A stretch of 64,000 bases of DNA, taken from positions 1,797,082 through 1,861,081 of the forward strand of contig VZSE01013368.1 in assembly GCA_013398275.1 (NCBI GenBank), read 5' to 3'. The notes below the pieces were generated by a model. It had not been told where the DNA came from, made no database searches, and worked only from the letters and a program-made list of their open reading frames with translations. A program made the position numbers and the translations under genes. Below are positions 52,401-63,289 of the stretch, one piece after another (the stretch's first letter is position 1; every line of letters begins with the position of its first letter). This stretch comes from Promerops cafer. Lineage: Eukaryota; Chordata; Aves; Passeriformes; Nectariniidae.

Positions 52401-53313
52401 TTCAAATCTGAAGTTACATGAACAATGACAGAACAAGACTAAATTCTGGAACTGTCCACTCAAATATGTGTGATCAAAGTTTATATATAATTCATGGCAT
52501 TATCAGAAGTAGTCACGTATTAAAGTTTGAATTAATTTAGAAAGCGAAAAGCTTGGTGCCTGGATCATTTAAATGGACTTGTGTAAGAAGTGCTGTACTT
52601 CTTAAATCCTTGTATGAACAATGTAAAGGAGTGTAAGCCAGACATATGCATGATCAATCTGGTTTCCAATTGCAAAATATTTTTTTCAGAAGCTGAGCTG
52701 AACATCTTTGATATTTTTTTTAAATAAGATATTTGGGGTTTTCTCTAACACTTTCTGTTTAAGATAAATTAATCAAGGGGGTGGGATTCGTTACTTTGAG
52801 GTTAGTCCATGCTCATTATAAATGTATCAGCAGCCTCAGGGAAAGCAACCAATCCATAGCAATTGAGTGTCTAGAGGCAGCAAGATGGGGAGATGATGTA
52901 ATTAGTACTGCATAATGAGTCACATGATGAAAAAAAAAAATCCTTACATGACACTGTTTTGCCTGAGAGGCCAATGTGGTTGTGTGTGCTTATTGTATTT
53001 TTCCATTTTTTCTTTATTTCATGCTTATGTGTCCGATCAGTTGAATGAATTAATCTAATTATTGATACATGGCATAATCACCACCCCAGGCCCTCTTTGA
53101 GTGGCTTTTTGGGCTAATTGATAGGCTAGTTTTTTTGGGCTTTACTGGAAAGTCATACTGGGTTTTGTTTGTTTATTTGTGGTCTTTGGATTGAAATTTA
53201 TTATATGGTAGTTTTTAATAGCCTAGCATTTATCACTATGATTTCACCAGGAGACTAAGCTAACAACTTCATAGTTTGCAAGGTCAAGGTAGATTATGGG
53301 GGAGGAGCCAACT
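49409..53313. other. AT-rich noncoding DNA
   Basis: Nothing recognised as a gene. Homopolymers are 16 T at 50477-50492 and 16 A at 50689-50704. A 17/18-bp tandem duplication (ATTTTCTATAATTTTCA and a one-T-longer copy) lies at 52306-52322 and 52323-52340. A minus-strand open frame of 120 codons at 51113-51475 has no recognised family. Positions 52770-52920 have balanced composition and could be conserved noncoding sequence, but no specific evidence supports that. Confidence 0.5.
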
Positions 53314-53344
53314 CCATGTAAAATTCCATGTAAAATACCATGTA
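53314..53344. repeat. 12-bp tandem repeat, 2.6 copies
   Basis: The unit CCATGTAAAATT at 53314-53325 is followed by CCATGTAAAATA at 53326-53337 and a partial CCATGTA at 53338-53344. This is a short minisatellite seed, probably made by replication slippage and possibly length-variable. It lies about 100 bp before the possible conserved patch at 53440-53700. Confidence 0.9.
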
Positions 53345-56300
53345 TGGCTCATGTTTAAAAGAATTGGCATTATATCCACACATTACACTGTGTAGCTTGG
53401 AATTCATCCAAAGACGATTTTTGACCATTTACCGGGTTGAATTTTATTGTACAACAACAGAACAATATTGCAAACGATGATTTGGGCAATATGAACCAAC
53501 TATAAAATGTGACAGGCAGTTGATATTTTCCAGAGAAGTGCCTGTATTTGGATTAGATGGGCAGTGGGGCGTCCTGGGCCATTTGATAGAAGCCTTATGC
53601 CTACTTTCTGTCGGGAATAGCTCCAGTGTGTTTATAGCATCTGGTTTTGATAATTGCTGCACTGCGTGGAAATGTAATCCTGCTACTCCACAGCACATAC
53701 AATAGAAGAGACTGAGTTCTCTCCAGTGTTAGTTCCTTCCTGTGATAGGGTCTCGTGGGTGGGCACGTGGGATTGTTGAATCCACACGTCCCTCCTGGGC
53801 AAAGCTTTGCCATCCTTTGGACATTGCTGACAGAGCCAGCAGTGCAGTTTCCAAAGCTCCATGAGCATTGCAGAAGCTACATTGAAATAAATATTAGAAG
53901 ATGATGGATATTATAATATTGGAACTTATGTATTAGCAAATAGATATTTAAAATAAGCATTTGCGTATTCCCTCAGATCATTGTGTCACAGAAAAACTTT
54001 TAAAACTGCAGCCTAAAAAGAGTATTTAACTTTGAAGAGCAGCCTGCAATGTTAACACTGGATATTCCCAAAAAAGACATTTCTTTATGGGTTTACAATC
54101 CCAATATATTAGGAGTAAAATACAGGGAACCTATCACAGAACACCAGGTGTGCACTGTAATGAGTCTCGGGGAGGCTACACATTTTAGCCACTAGATGAG
54201 ATGTTCACACACACTACCATCAGAATGTACCAAATACTTTTTCTTGCAACATGATTTCTGTGACCCTGACTTTCTGATTGTTCGAAAATAGAAGTCAAAT
54301 TGAAAATTTAGACAATAAATTTAATGACTATTTTTTTGTCATTTTGGTGTTTCCTTGTCTTTTTTCATTTAGATGTAATCACCGCAATGGCAGACTGAGG
54401 GCAAATGAAATTAAACCAGTTGGGTGAATTAGCTCAGCAAGGGATGGTTCACAGGAGAGTCTTTATCTACTCTTTCCACAGACTGTGTGTGCATAATTGC
54501 AGGTAAGGGCACTGGCTACATTTTCTTCAATAGAACAATTATAATAGGAATTATAATTAAAGGTCTGATATTATACTCATGACTAGATATTTGGATCAAA
54601 ATTGTACATGCCCTAGCTTGAAGCTTGTTCTAAAAATGTATTTGATTAAATTTATATTTTATTGCATCCCTTCAGGGGTATGATTATGCAGCCAAAATTA
54701 CTCAGTTAATTTTAAAATTATGCTTATAAAAACTGGCTGTTTTTATTAAGTATTTCAGACTTTGAGTGCACTGTTTTTTTTTATATTGAGGTGTTGTTCA
54801 GAGGTAAGTTCATATATGCATGTCTCTGCATATCACAGTACTATGCTTGTAAAATTTTCTCAGGGTAATATATATGATGTACCATAGCATGAATTTGAGG
54901 TACCCAAGACCTTTTGAAAGGCCATGGCAGAATCAAGCACCTAATTACTGTCTGTGACAACAGCAATCTCATGTAAATGTCTCAGTGCTATATGTCACAG
55001 CGAGAATGAAGACATTTATTACTCTGCACATAATGCTGTGCCAGATTTTGTGATAGCTAATAACAGAAAATCTTATTTGTCACTGCTGCAAATACTCTGG
55101 AGGAGGACTAATGCTTTTGCAAAATACCTTAAGTCAGATCATGTCTAACTAAAACCAGCACAGAACACGAAAGTTACTCAGTGGCCCCTATAAAGGTGCA
55201 TTTTATAACAGTTTGATCTAGAACGCAGAGTGCAGATTTTGGCGAGCGTTTTGCTTACAGAGAAGAGATACATATGAGGATTTAGCAGGCAATATGGCAG
55301 AGAGTTTTCTGCTACAGCATACTGGTGAGGCTCTGAACCTGAAAAAGAAAACATGACAATAAATAGCAGGTGACATTTTCAGTATGAGCCATCAGCTTAC
55401 ATTTCCAACACACAAGGCCCTACTTCTGAATGTATAACAAGCACAAAAGCAGTTTTGGAAAACCTGGAAATATTCTCTAATTTTTCTTGTGTATAAAACA
55501 TGTTTCTTCTTTATAGAAGTCCCTGACATAATTTAGAATAGATAACAGTGTATTAGAAAGTTTACAGAATCAAGTGATAATGTATTTAATGTACAATATA
55601 TTTGGTGTCACTATAGGAAAATAATTGTGCTGATTTAAAATCATAGACCAGTAATCTGTGTTTTGACTTGACCTGGTATTAGATCAGCTAGAGGATGATC
55701 TGTACCTTTGCATATTCTAAATATTTTTGTGAAACCTGTTACTTCTGTTGAAGAACTCTTAATATTGCTAATGAAACATGTGCTAAGACAGAAGTTTCAG
55801 CGTGTATCTTGTTTTATCTTGTTTTCAAGTTTTAGGTTTTCTGTGCAGTCACTTAACAAAGTCTTGATTTCATGTGTCTTTTAAGATATTTAATGGAACA
55901 TCTTGGAAGAATTTGGTGGTATACTTAAAAACTAGAATTTGTTGTAGTTAAAAGAACATTAAAAATGAAAAAGAATAGGATTCCAGCCTGAAGGTAGGGA
56001 TTCAGTTCTGCACAAGCCTGGCTATCCCTAGGCCTGGTAAATTCAGTTTCTCATTTCTGTTAATTGTGTGCATGTAAGAGGGTGTAAGGAAGGTGGGAAC
56101 ACTCCCAGAACACAGCTGCTGTTTTCTGAAGCCAAATCTTTGCAATGCACCTGCCTTGTGAAGAGCTGTTTTCCACTGGAGCACCTGCTTGCTGTTCTCC
56201 CATATTCTCTTTGTGAATATCTAACAAGTGGAGAGAAGATGGAGATTTTTTCCTTCAGGGATCAGTGAGGACAAAACCAAAAAGAATGTTGCAGGATGAA

Positions 56301-56774
56301 AACAGCAAGGGCTGAGTAGATGAGATGCTTTCCCAACATTTTTCTCCATCATCAGAAGTACTCTAAGTGATCTTTTGATATGAGATCCTTAAAATATATC
56401 AGAAATGCCTGTGTTTCTTTTCTGTATCCTCATTCTACAGATCTAACTAGTGTTTTATTTGGTATGCTTTTCCTCAAAGGTTAGAGGGGCAGATAAAATA
56501 CAGGTTCTTTCTAGTCAAGGGAGTCCTGTTTTGTTTTGAGGTTTTTGTTTTTAACTGTGAGTGGTAATTGTAAGATTGATATAACAACGTCTGTTGGTAA
56601 ATAGTGCTTTAACTTTTTTTTACCTTCTAAAGAAGGTCTGTCCAGATTTAGAAAAATGAAGAGACTTTAGCATGCATTGAAGCATTTCTGGTTGAACAAT
56701 ATATGTGAAATTCCTAAAAAAAAGCATGGCATTATATAAAACCAGCTTTAAAAATTGAGATGTTAACTTCGTGT
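53345..56774. other. Noncoding DNA with possible conserved patches
   Basis: No exon or repeat family recognised. Two patches have balanced, non-repetitive sequence with isolated CpGs. The first is 53440-53700, where GGGCAGTGGGGCGTCCTGGG lies at about 53559-53578. The second is 54940-55330, with CpGs at 55224, 55243 and 55247. Both look more constrained than the AT-rich flanks, though this is a visual impression. A perfect 10-bp tandem pair, TATCTTGTTT, is at 55805-55824. Confidence 0.4.
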
Positions 56775-56808
<34 letters not shown>

Positions 56809-56826
56809 ATATATATATGTATATAC
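56775..56826. repeat. (CA)n/(TA)n compound microsatellite
   Basis: Twelve uninterrupted AC units occupy 56777-56800. An AA interruption, three more AC units and then AT/GT-alternating sequence run to about 56826. It is flanked by GTGTATACAC on the left, so the block alternates purine and pyrimidine over about 50 bp. Such tracts mutate quickly by slippage and can adopt Z-DNA. It probably varies in length among individuals. Confidence 0.95.
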
Positions 56827-57589
56827 AAAACCTCTCATGCTTTCTCTGTACAAATGGAATTGCATTCATAGCACTATTAACAGCATTGTTGGTTTACCCA
56901 GTTTGTGGATGTCTCTCTAAAATATACGTTTTTATCTTTGCATTCTCACTGCTAATATCAACAACATTATAGAGCTAAATTTTTATTAGTTCACAGTCTC
57001 ACAAACATTATACTACCTCAATAAACAAGGAGGATTGGAAACTAGTACTGAAGAATGAATAGCAAGAAAATAAGAAATCTGATGCCCTAGATTCTGGAGT
57101 TAATTATGCAAGCCAACTCCTGTTGTTACAGATGGAAGGCTGTAACATCTAGGTTCAGAGACGTGTAGGTGCCTAACTCCCATTGAATTCAGATGAGAAT
57201 TGGGTCCCTAACTACCTTTCTGAGTCTGGGATAAAGTGATTTCAGCAGCATTCAGTGTCATTAGTGTTGAATTTTTGCCTGCTTCAATGCAATTATTTTG
57301 CATTTACTCTGTCTTAGTAACAATAAAACTCTGTCCGCAGAGTTAATTTGTTGACTTTAAATGGTCTGTGATTTTACTCTTTTGAAAGAGAAATCTTGCA
57401 AAAGAAACCCTGTTGAGAAAGTATATTTGTATCTGAAAGAAAAACATTCTTCTCCAAGTTGCATCCCCATGCCTTGCTTGGGTTGCTTGCAGCAATTTCA
57501 AACATTACTGCAGAGTCTGACTTAGAATGCAGAGGGAGCAATGTGTCTATATATTAGTAAGGCCTTTCATTAAATCTTTACTTTTAAAA
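56827..57589. other. AT-rich noncoding DNA
   Basis: Unique-looking sequence with no exon, RNA gene or named repeat recognised. Confidence 0.5.
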
Positions 57590-57970
57590 ATAATTGGTTC
57601 TTTTAATCTATAATGGAACATGGACTTACAGGCTGTCTGTGATTAAAATTAAACCTTATTTGTCTTTTAATATGGTGCTATGTTCATCTGTAATTGAGCG
57701 GGGATCGATGCCAGCCGTGTGATGGGCAGTAAGCTTATCCAACATGACGGAGATAGATTTCAGGGAAGACAGACTTTGCTGTTTCTATGTACAAGTGGGA
57801 TGAGTAGACCATATCAGCAACATTTAATTATTCTGTAGGTAATTATTCATTTGAGGGACACAACTTTCAGAGCAGTATTGGAATAGAAGGAAGACCAATA
57901 CAATTACCATTTGGCTAAGTACACTGTTTGCACTGGTAGCTGGGAAGTCATAATGAGCTTTTCATTACTT
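57590..57970. promoter_or_regulatory. Candidate conserved noncoding element / enhancer
   Basis: This is the strongest enhancer-like stretch in the window. A core at 57690-57750 keeps four CpGs (57699, 57706, 57716, 57748) although its flanks are CpG-poor. The core contains ATCGAT at 57704-57709, a word bound by CUT/ONECUT homeodomain factors. It is followed by TAATTATTCAT at 57840-57850, a POU/homeodomain-like word, and by further ATTA cores up to 57970. The base order is non-repetitive throughout and no open frame spans it. Retained CpGs with clustered homeodomain words are typical of deeply conserved developmental enhancers. This is inferred without alignment data. Confidence 0.35.
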
Positions 57971-58038
57971 TTGAATAAAGGAATGTTTTATGTAATACTA
58001 AAGGCTCAGACTAATGTTTAGTATAGCAATACTGACTT

Positions 58039-58079
58039 GGAGGAAAAGAAAAATAAAAAAAAAATAAAAGAAAGATAGA
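58039..58079 (+). repeat. Purine-rich A/G tract
   Basis: A 41-bp stretch of almost only A and G, with a few T, contains a run of nine A near 58054-58063. It is low-complexity sequence about 60 bp before the CR1 element, and no function is implied. Confidence 0.8.
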
Positions 58080-58139
58080 TCAGTATCATGGATATACTGG
58101 GGGTTTTTTTCTCTTTTTGTTAAGATCCTTTGTTCTTGC

Positions 58140-58990
58140 AGAATCATATAACAATTTCGTTTGAGAAGGACCTCTGGAGGTTAACTACTCTAACCTCTTT
58201 GTTACAGTTATTCTCTTCAGACCAGGATGTTCAGGGCTTGTCCAGTTGAATCACACAGAATCACAGTCTTGAACACCTTCAGTGATGGAGATTCTGTGTC
58301 CTCTTTGGGCATATTTGACCACCCTCATGGTAAAACCAAATAATTTTCTCCTAATATCTAATCAGGATTTCCATGTTCCAACATGTTTTCTTTGCCTGTC
58401 AGTCTGCACCTCTCAGAGTGCAGGAAGTTGCAGAGAGCAGTAATGTATCTCCTTAGTGTCCTCTTCTTAATACCTCTTGATGTATTCCATATTCCTGATC
58501 CCCTCCCATCCTGGTGGTCTCCACTGGACTCAATCCAGTGTGCCAGTATCTTTTATTGGTAAGGCCTTTGCAAAACTTCAGTGGTTTCCTATCAAGCCAT
58601 GTCTGCAGTCTGTCCCAATCCCTCAGGACAGCAGCCCTGTCCCCCACATATCGACTGATGCCCCTCAATTTGTGGCATCCACAATTCTGCTGGGAGTGCA
58701 CTTTGTCCTCTCAGGTCCTGCATTAATGAAGGCAATTCCCAGAGTTAGTGCCCACACTGATCCCTGAGAGACACCACTGTGCAGGGATTGTCAGCTGGGC
58801 TCTCAGGCACTGTGCATCCTGCCCGTCCAGTCAATTGTCCTCCTGCCTTGTTGTCCACATCTCCAGCTGTCACTCACCAAGGGGGTGACAAGACAGCTCT
58901 GGGACACTGTGCCAAAAGCCTTCCTAGGGTATCCTTCAACACCCTCAGACACATCTCACACCATCCCATGAATCCCATGTCCCAGTAGGC
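58140..58990 (-). mobile_element. CR1 LINE 3' half with broken reverse transcriptase
   Basis: This is the longest CR1 copy in the window. The + strand starts with the antisense CR1 terminus (AGAATCATATAACAATTTCG, then GACCTCTGGAGG) and continues through the 3' region into reverse-transcriptase code. Read on the minus strand, 58775-58752 gives GVSQGSVW, a degraded GVPQGSVLG motif of the palm domain, followed by the FIN of the next block. Further upstream, 58836-58810 gives the NWLDG block, with its tryptophan codon changed to a TGA stop at 58833-58831. The VYLDFSKAFD motif survives only as KAFG near 58943-58909. NWLDG and GVSQGSV are out of frame with each other, because the spacing is about 11 nt shorter than in the family. 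The copy cannot encode an enzyme. The 5' boundary near 58990 is approximate. Confidence 0.88.
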
Positions 58991-59727
58991 TGAGCAATCG
59001 ATATATGTCTCTTCCTCTGCTGTGGGTACTGCTTCACTCCCACAGGAAAAAGTGGAAGGATGTACTGCCTTCAAAGCTGAAAGGAAATTAATGAATCCTC
59101 CCAAATGTTATGCAGACTTTCATAATGAATATGTTTCCATCCTGCTTGAACAGTCGTACTTTAAAATGTATTTTTATATATGAACTATTGTTCAAGAAAA
59201 CTAGATTTCTTTCACTGCATTTTCTGTGTCTCTTACACCACAAGCAATTATTAGCTTTACACTGCCTGCTAAGCTATAAATATTAATATGCTACCAGTGA
59301 TACTAGAGGAGATACTTAGTTTTATTAATAATGGCTGTGAACTGGAAGGGCTATGACCAGAGCAGATATTATTTAACTATTTAAATTTTCATCACTTTAT
59401 TTTTAGAGAGCAAATAATGGTGATTCTCTCTCTCTTTTTGTTTTTCCATGGAAATGTTTAAATAGTGATATTACAATGGATGAGCTGTTAAACCAAATGA
59501 CTTTTTGTCTTGGCTTGGACAGATTATGCTTGTTCCAAGTTTCCCTTTTCTGTTCATTTATTTCTGAGTATCTTTCAGCTACAGTCTACCAAATACATCT
59601 CTCTTTGTCTATCCAACTGCAGTATCCACTGAGATTACATTTATTGGTTCCTTGGTTAGTGCAATGTGGCATTTGATCTTCATAACTTCTTAGCCTGTCC
59701 TAGAGATGATCATAAAAAAATTTGTTC
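58991..59727. other. AT-rich noncoding DNA
   Basis: No gene or repeat recognised between the CR1 copy and the palindrome beside the LTR. A 66-codon open frame at 59476-59676 has no recognisable family. Confidence 0.5.
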
Positions 59728-59766
59728 AAATTAAGAAACAAAAGTCACTGTGACTTTTGCTAATTT
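59728..59766. repeat. Imperfect palindrome beside the LTR
   Basis: The core is two perfect 10-bp arms, CAAAAGTCAC at 59739-59748 and GTGACTTTTG at 59750-59759, around a single T. Outer 6-bp arms, AAATTA at 59728-59733 and TAATTT at 59761-59766, continue the symmetry after a 5-nt versus 1-nt gap. The palindrome ends 40 bp before the LTR. It is too short and AT-rich to be assigned to a transposon family. Confidence 0.85.
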
Positions 59767-59805
59767 AAAATTTTTGGGGTAGCACTAATAGTGAGTATAA
59801 GTAAT

Positions 59806-60386
59806 TGTTGTGGTTTAATACCAGCCAGCAAATCAGCCACACAGATGTGTCCTCAGTGGGATGGGGGAGAGAATCAGAAGGATAAAAGTGTACGTACTCA
59901 TGGCTTGAGATGAAGGAAATTTAACAGGTAAAGCAAAAGCCACATGCAAGCAAAGCGAAATAAGGAATGAATTCCCCACTTGCCATGGGCAGGCAGGTGT
60001 TCGGCCATTCCCAGGAAAGCACAGCTCCATCATGTGCAGCAGTTATTTGGGAAGACAAACACCATCATTAAGATCCCCCCATACCCCTGCTTCTTTCTTA
60101 TTCCCCCTAGTTTATACACTGAGCATGATTCCATCCAGTGTGGGGTATCCCTGTGGTCACTCAGGGCCAGCTGGCCCAGCTGTGTCCCCTCCCAGCTCCA
60201 TGGGCACCCTCGGGCTCCTCATTGCTGGGGTGGGTGAGGAGCAGGAAAGGCCCTGACTCTGTGTGAGCCCTGCTTAGCAGTAAGGAAAACATCCCTGTGT
60301 TAGCAAACCATTTCCAGCACCATCCAAAACACAGCCCCTACCAGCTGCTGTGGAGAAAATTAACTCTACCCCAGCCAAAACCAGCA
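59806..60386 (-). mobile_element. Solo LTR of an avian endogenous retrovirus (ERVL-like)
   Basis: The 581-bp block matches, in order, a well-known LTR common in bird genomes. Read on the minus strand it begins TGCTGGTTTTGGCTGGGGTA at 60386, continues AGAGTTAATTTTC, and ends CCACAACA at 59806, with TG and CA termini. A TATA-like GTATAAA lies on the minus strand at 60117-60111, about 270 bp from the LTR start, so the promoter fires on the minus strand. The GGATGGGGGAGAGAATC and AAGCAAAAGCC words at the other end also match the family. No gag, pol or env sequence flanks it, so it is a solo LTR left by recombination. An AAGTA is present on both sides (59799-59803 and 60387-60391) but lies 2 bp away from the LTR end on the left, so the target duplication is imperfect. 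ERVL-type assignment is from memory of the family. Confidence 0.85.
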
Positions 60387-63216
60387 AAGTAGCTTCCTAT
60401 TCTTGTCCAGAGTATCATTAACATGAACTGTAGTTTATTTTATCTTGGTCTGATTGGACGTGTCACTCTTATCAATATAGTTGTTTGATCTAAAACAAAA
60501 ATGTAAGAAATTTCATTTTCCAGTATGATATTATCAAAAGCTAGTTCATAAAGCAATCAGATGCTGCAATGGGCTCCTTATAAAGACTTTTTTTAATAGC
60601 TGACATAAGTAGCTTAACTTACTTTACTGTGTTATTAAGAAAAACAGAAATAAATCACATAAACATTGTTTTTTTCTTCACTCATTTAATGCAATTCTCC
60701 AGATCAATAACAAAAACATACAAGGCCATCCATATGCCTCACTCAGGACAATGGATTTAACAATTTATAAAGCTTCTCACATTTATCCTTTAGTCCAATT
60801 AATTTATTTTTAATCCATTGGAGGCCTTTTCTGAAATTCCTGTGTGGTATTTTCACGCATAGAACCTTAAACCTACAACAGTGCTGTTAAAATACAACTG
60901 TTCTAAAGTATGAATAAAAAATGCTCTTAAAAAAAATCATTGGTCATACTTTTAGATCTCATGACTCTATGTGAGAATAAGTACAGTGCGTTGTTCATAC
61001 CTGACCTAAGTTTGGCTATACATTGGGCAAGAGAGCTTTTCTAAACAACTGAAACCAGGCTATTTTGTGTGCTTTTTTAAGGTTTGCATACGATAAGATG
61101 CACCACAGAAGTTTAAGTATGTGACCAGATGCCATCTGAGCTGGTTCTAACTCAAGTTTCTGCTGCAGCTACTTAGCTGGCAGAGCCTAGTTCTTAGAGC
61201 AAGCAGAAAACTCCATATATAGTGCCCTTCATATTTGTTCTCACTGCAGACAGTGAGGACCTTTACAAGAGTCATCAGATTCTAATCCAATTACAATCCA
61301 ATGCCACATTTTTCACAGTAACTATATTTTTATGACATCTGCATGCTCTGGTTTTAGTGAGTGTTAAATCAGGTTAAATCTGAGTTTGAACCCCTTGCAT
61401 ACTGTGAGTATAAAACATTTCCAATACCTGCTTCGGCTACCTAGTGGCAAGTTCTTATTTTGTCCTAATTACAGCTAAACACCATCAGTATAGCAGCTTA
61501 TTTAAGTAAAAGCCTCAGTGCAACAGCAGTCTTTTTTTAGTCTCTCTTTTAGGAGTTGTTGGTTAGTAAAAGGAGCTGGCACTGGATTCAGGGAAGTTTC
61601 TGAAATACCTTTTGAACTTTTGACACAAAGAGTGTTGCCAGATCATCTGCCAAAAATGTCACCCCTGATGTAGTGAAGCCTATTGAATACATAGATATGA
61701 GTTTCCTCTCAAAAAGTAATTTCCATTTTACAGTAATGACATGACACCCTGCAGTACATTTCAGAAGATTGTTTTACTTCTTCAGTGGTTCAACTCACAC
61801 GACATTTGGCAGCTTCTTCCTCGCCATACTTGATGCATGCAATAAAGACTTGCTCAGGAATGGAGTGTCTATCTCTTAGTATTCATTCATTCATTCTAGT
61901 AATGCAATTTTACTTATTCATGCAGTTTCCATAACATCCAAGTGATAGATTGCACATAATTTACACAGATAAATTACGCACAGCTGTGACTTCTAAAAAC
62001 TTGTAGCTCAGGTCAGTACTTCTAAGTTGTAGCTTGAGAGTTTCAGAGATTCAAGTTCTAAATATTTTTTTCCCATTTTGTTTTATCTGTTGTATAAAAT
62101 GAAGTCAGTCTAAGAAAAGATAATGGATGATAAAATAATAATTAATGTAGAAAAATGTTATGAATTTAAGAGCTTGTACTTTAACCAAGACAGGTTCTTC
62201 GAGAGCAGTGAGGAATGCCTGCTTTCCAAGACTTGCAGAAAACCATAGTGAATTGTTTATGAATTGCTAAACATAAACAATATTTTGTATTAGGACATTG
62301 AGACATTCCTAAATGGCATATCTAAAAGGTACTAAAAGGAATGAGGAGGTGTCATTTCAGTGCACAAATTCTTTTTACAAGTATAGTCTAATTAGAGGTG
62401 AAATACTCTTGTGTGTTCTCGTCTTGCATTCATGGAGGTTTTCTGTAAACCTCATTATTGGATTACATTTGTTTTCAAAAAAGATCTCTGAGAATGAGTG
62501 TCAGCTGCTCACCATAGCTAAGACTAATGGAAAAAATGAAAATTAAATTCCTAGAGGAGAATGGGATAGCATCAGACCCTTTATCTTTTTTAAACTAATA
62601 ACTAGCAGAAATTGATCAATTAAAATTAATTAATTCTACCAAGTAAAACTAATCAATTATCAAAGAAGAGAGAAAATAATAACTTACATATTCAGAATTT
62701 TTTTTTCCTTTAGGAGTGTGTTGATCCCAAATAATCACTATGTTCTTACAATGCATTTGTAGCTGCAAAACCAGGAATGATATACTGATTCATAATTAAT
62801 GCTGTCAAATTAATCTTTCTTTCAGAAATGTACTATCTCCCACTTGGATTTTTAAGTAATTGTGAAAGTTTTGGTACTCTAAACTTCAAGAGCTGTATTC
62901 TCTCCTGATAATAACTTGATTCACAAAAATCATCAATCTGTGTTTGCAAAAGAAACTTATATTCTACTAGAAATTTTAATCATGGGTGTGGACCATGCAG
63001 ATAGCCAGTTTCCTGAGAAAATGCTCAAATATTTCCTACTAGAATTATAGTGACAGAGCAAATTACCCAAAAAACTGTCTCATGCTGTAGAAAGTGTTGG
63101 GGCTTCTAAAGTTGTGTAGATGTTTCATCAGTGTTTATTGCTTTTTATCCTTTTAAAGAGTTATAAAAGTTTTATACTTTGAAATGACATAGTCTCCCCT
63201 CCAAAATTATGATTAT

Positions 63217-63217
<1 letters not shown>
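60387..63217. other. AT-rich noncoding DNA
   Basis: No exon, RNA gene or named repeat recognised. An open frame of 77 codons at 62313-62546 has no recognised family. ATTCATTCATTCATTC at about 61881-61896 is a short 4-bp repeat. Confidence 0.5.
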
Positions 63218-63272
<55 letters not shown>

Positions 63273-63289
63273 TCATCATCATCATCATC
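63218..63289. repeat. (AGT)18(ATC)6 compound microsatellite
   Basis: Eighteen uninterrupted AGT units at 63218-63271 switch directly into six ATC units at 63272-63289, with no interruption or point mutation in either block. Pure trinucleotide tracts of 54 bp are highly mutable, so this locus is probably polymorphic. The two units are not complementary, so the junction is not a hairpin. It lies outside any recognised exon. Confidence 0.98.

Noticed and set aside
58514..59104. Overlapping 70-96 codon open frames as host genes
   Set aside because: They lie in or straddle the CR1 remnant; the reverse-transcriptase blocks on the minus strand are broken by a stop and a frameshift.
59833..60256. 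Open frames of 66-85 codons
   Set aside because: They fall inside the solo LTR and do not correspond to any retroviral protein.
63218..63289. CRISPR array or coding repeat
   Set aside because: Pure trinucleotide microsatellite with no spacers, in a vertebrate genome and outside any exon.
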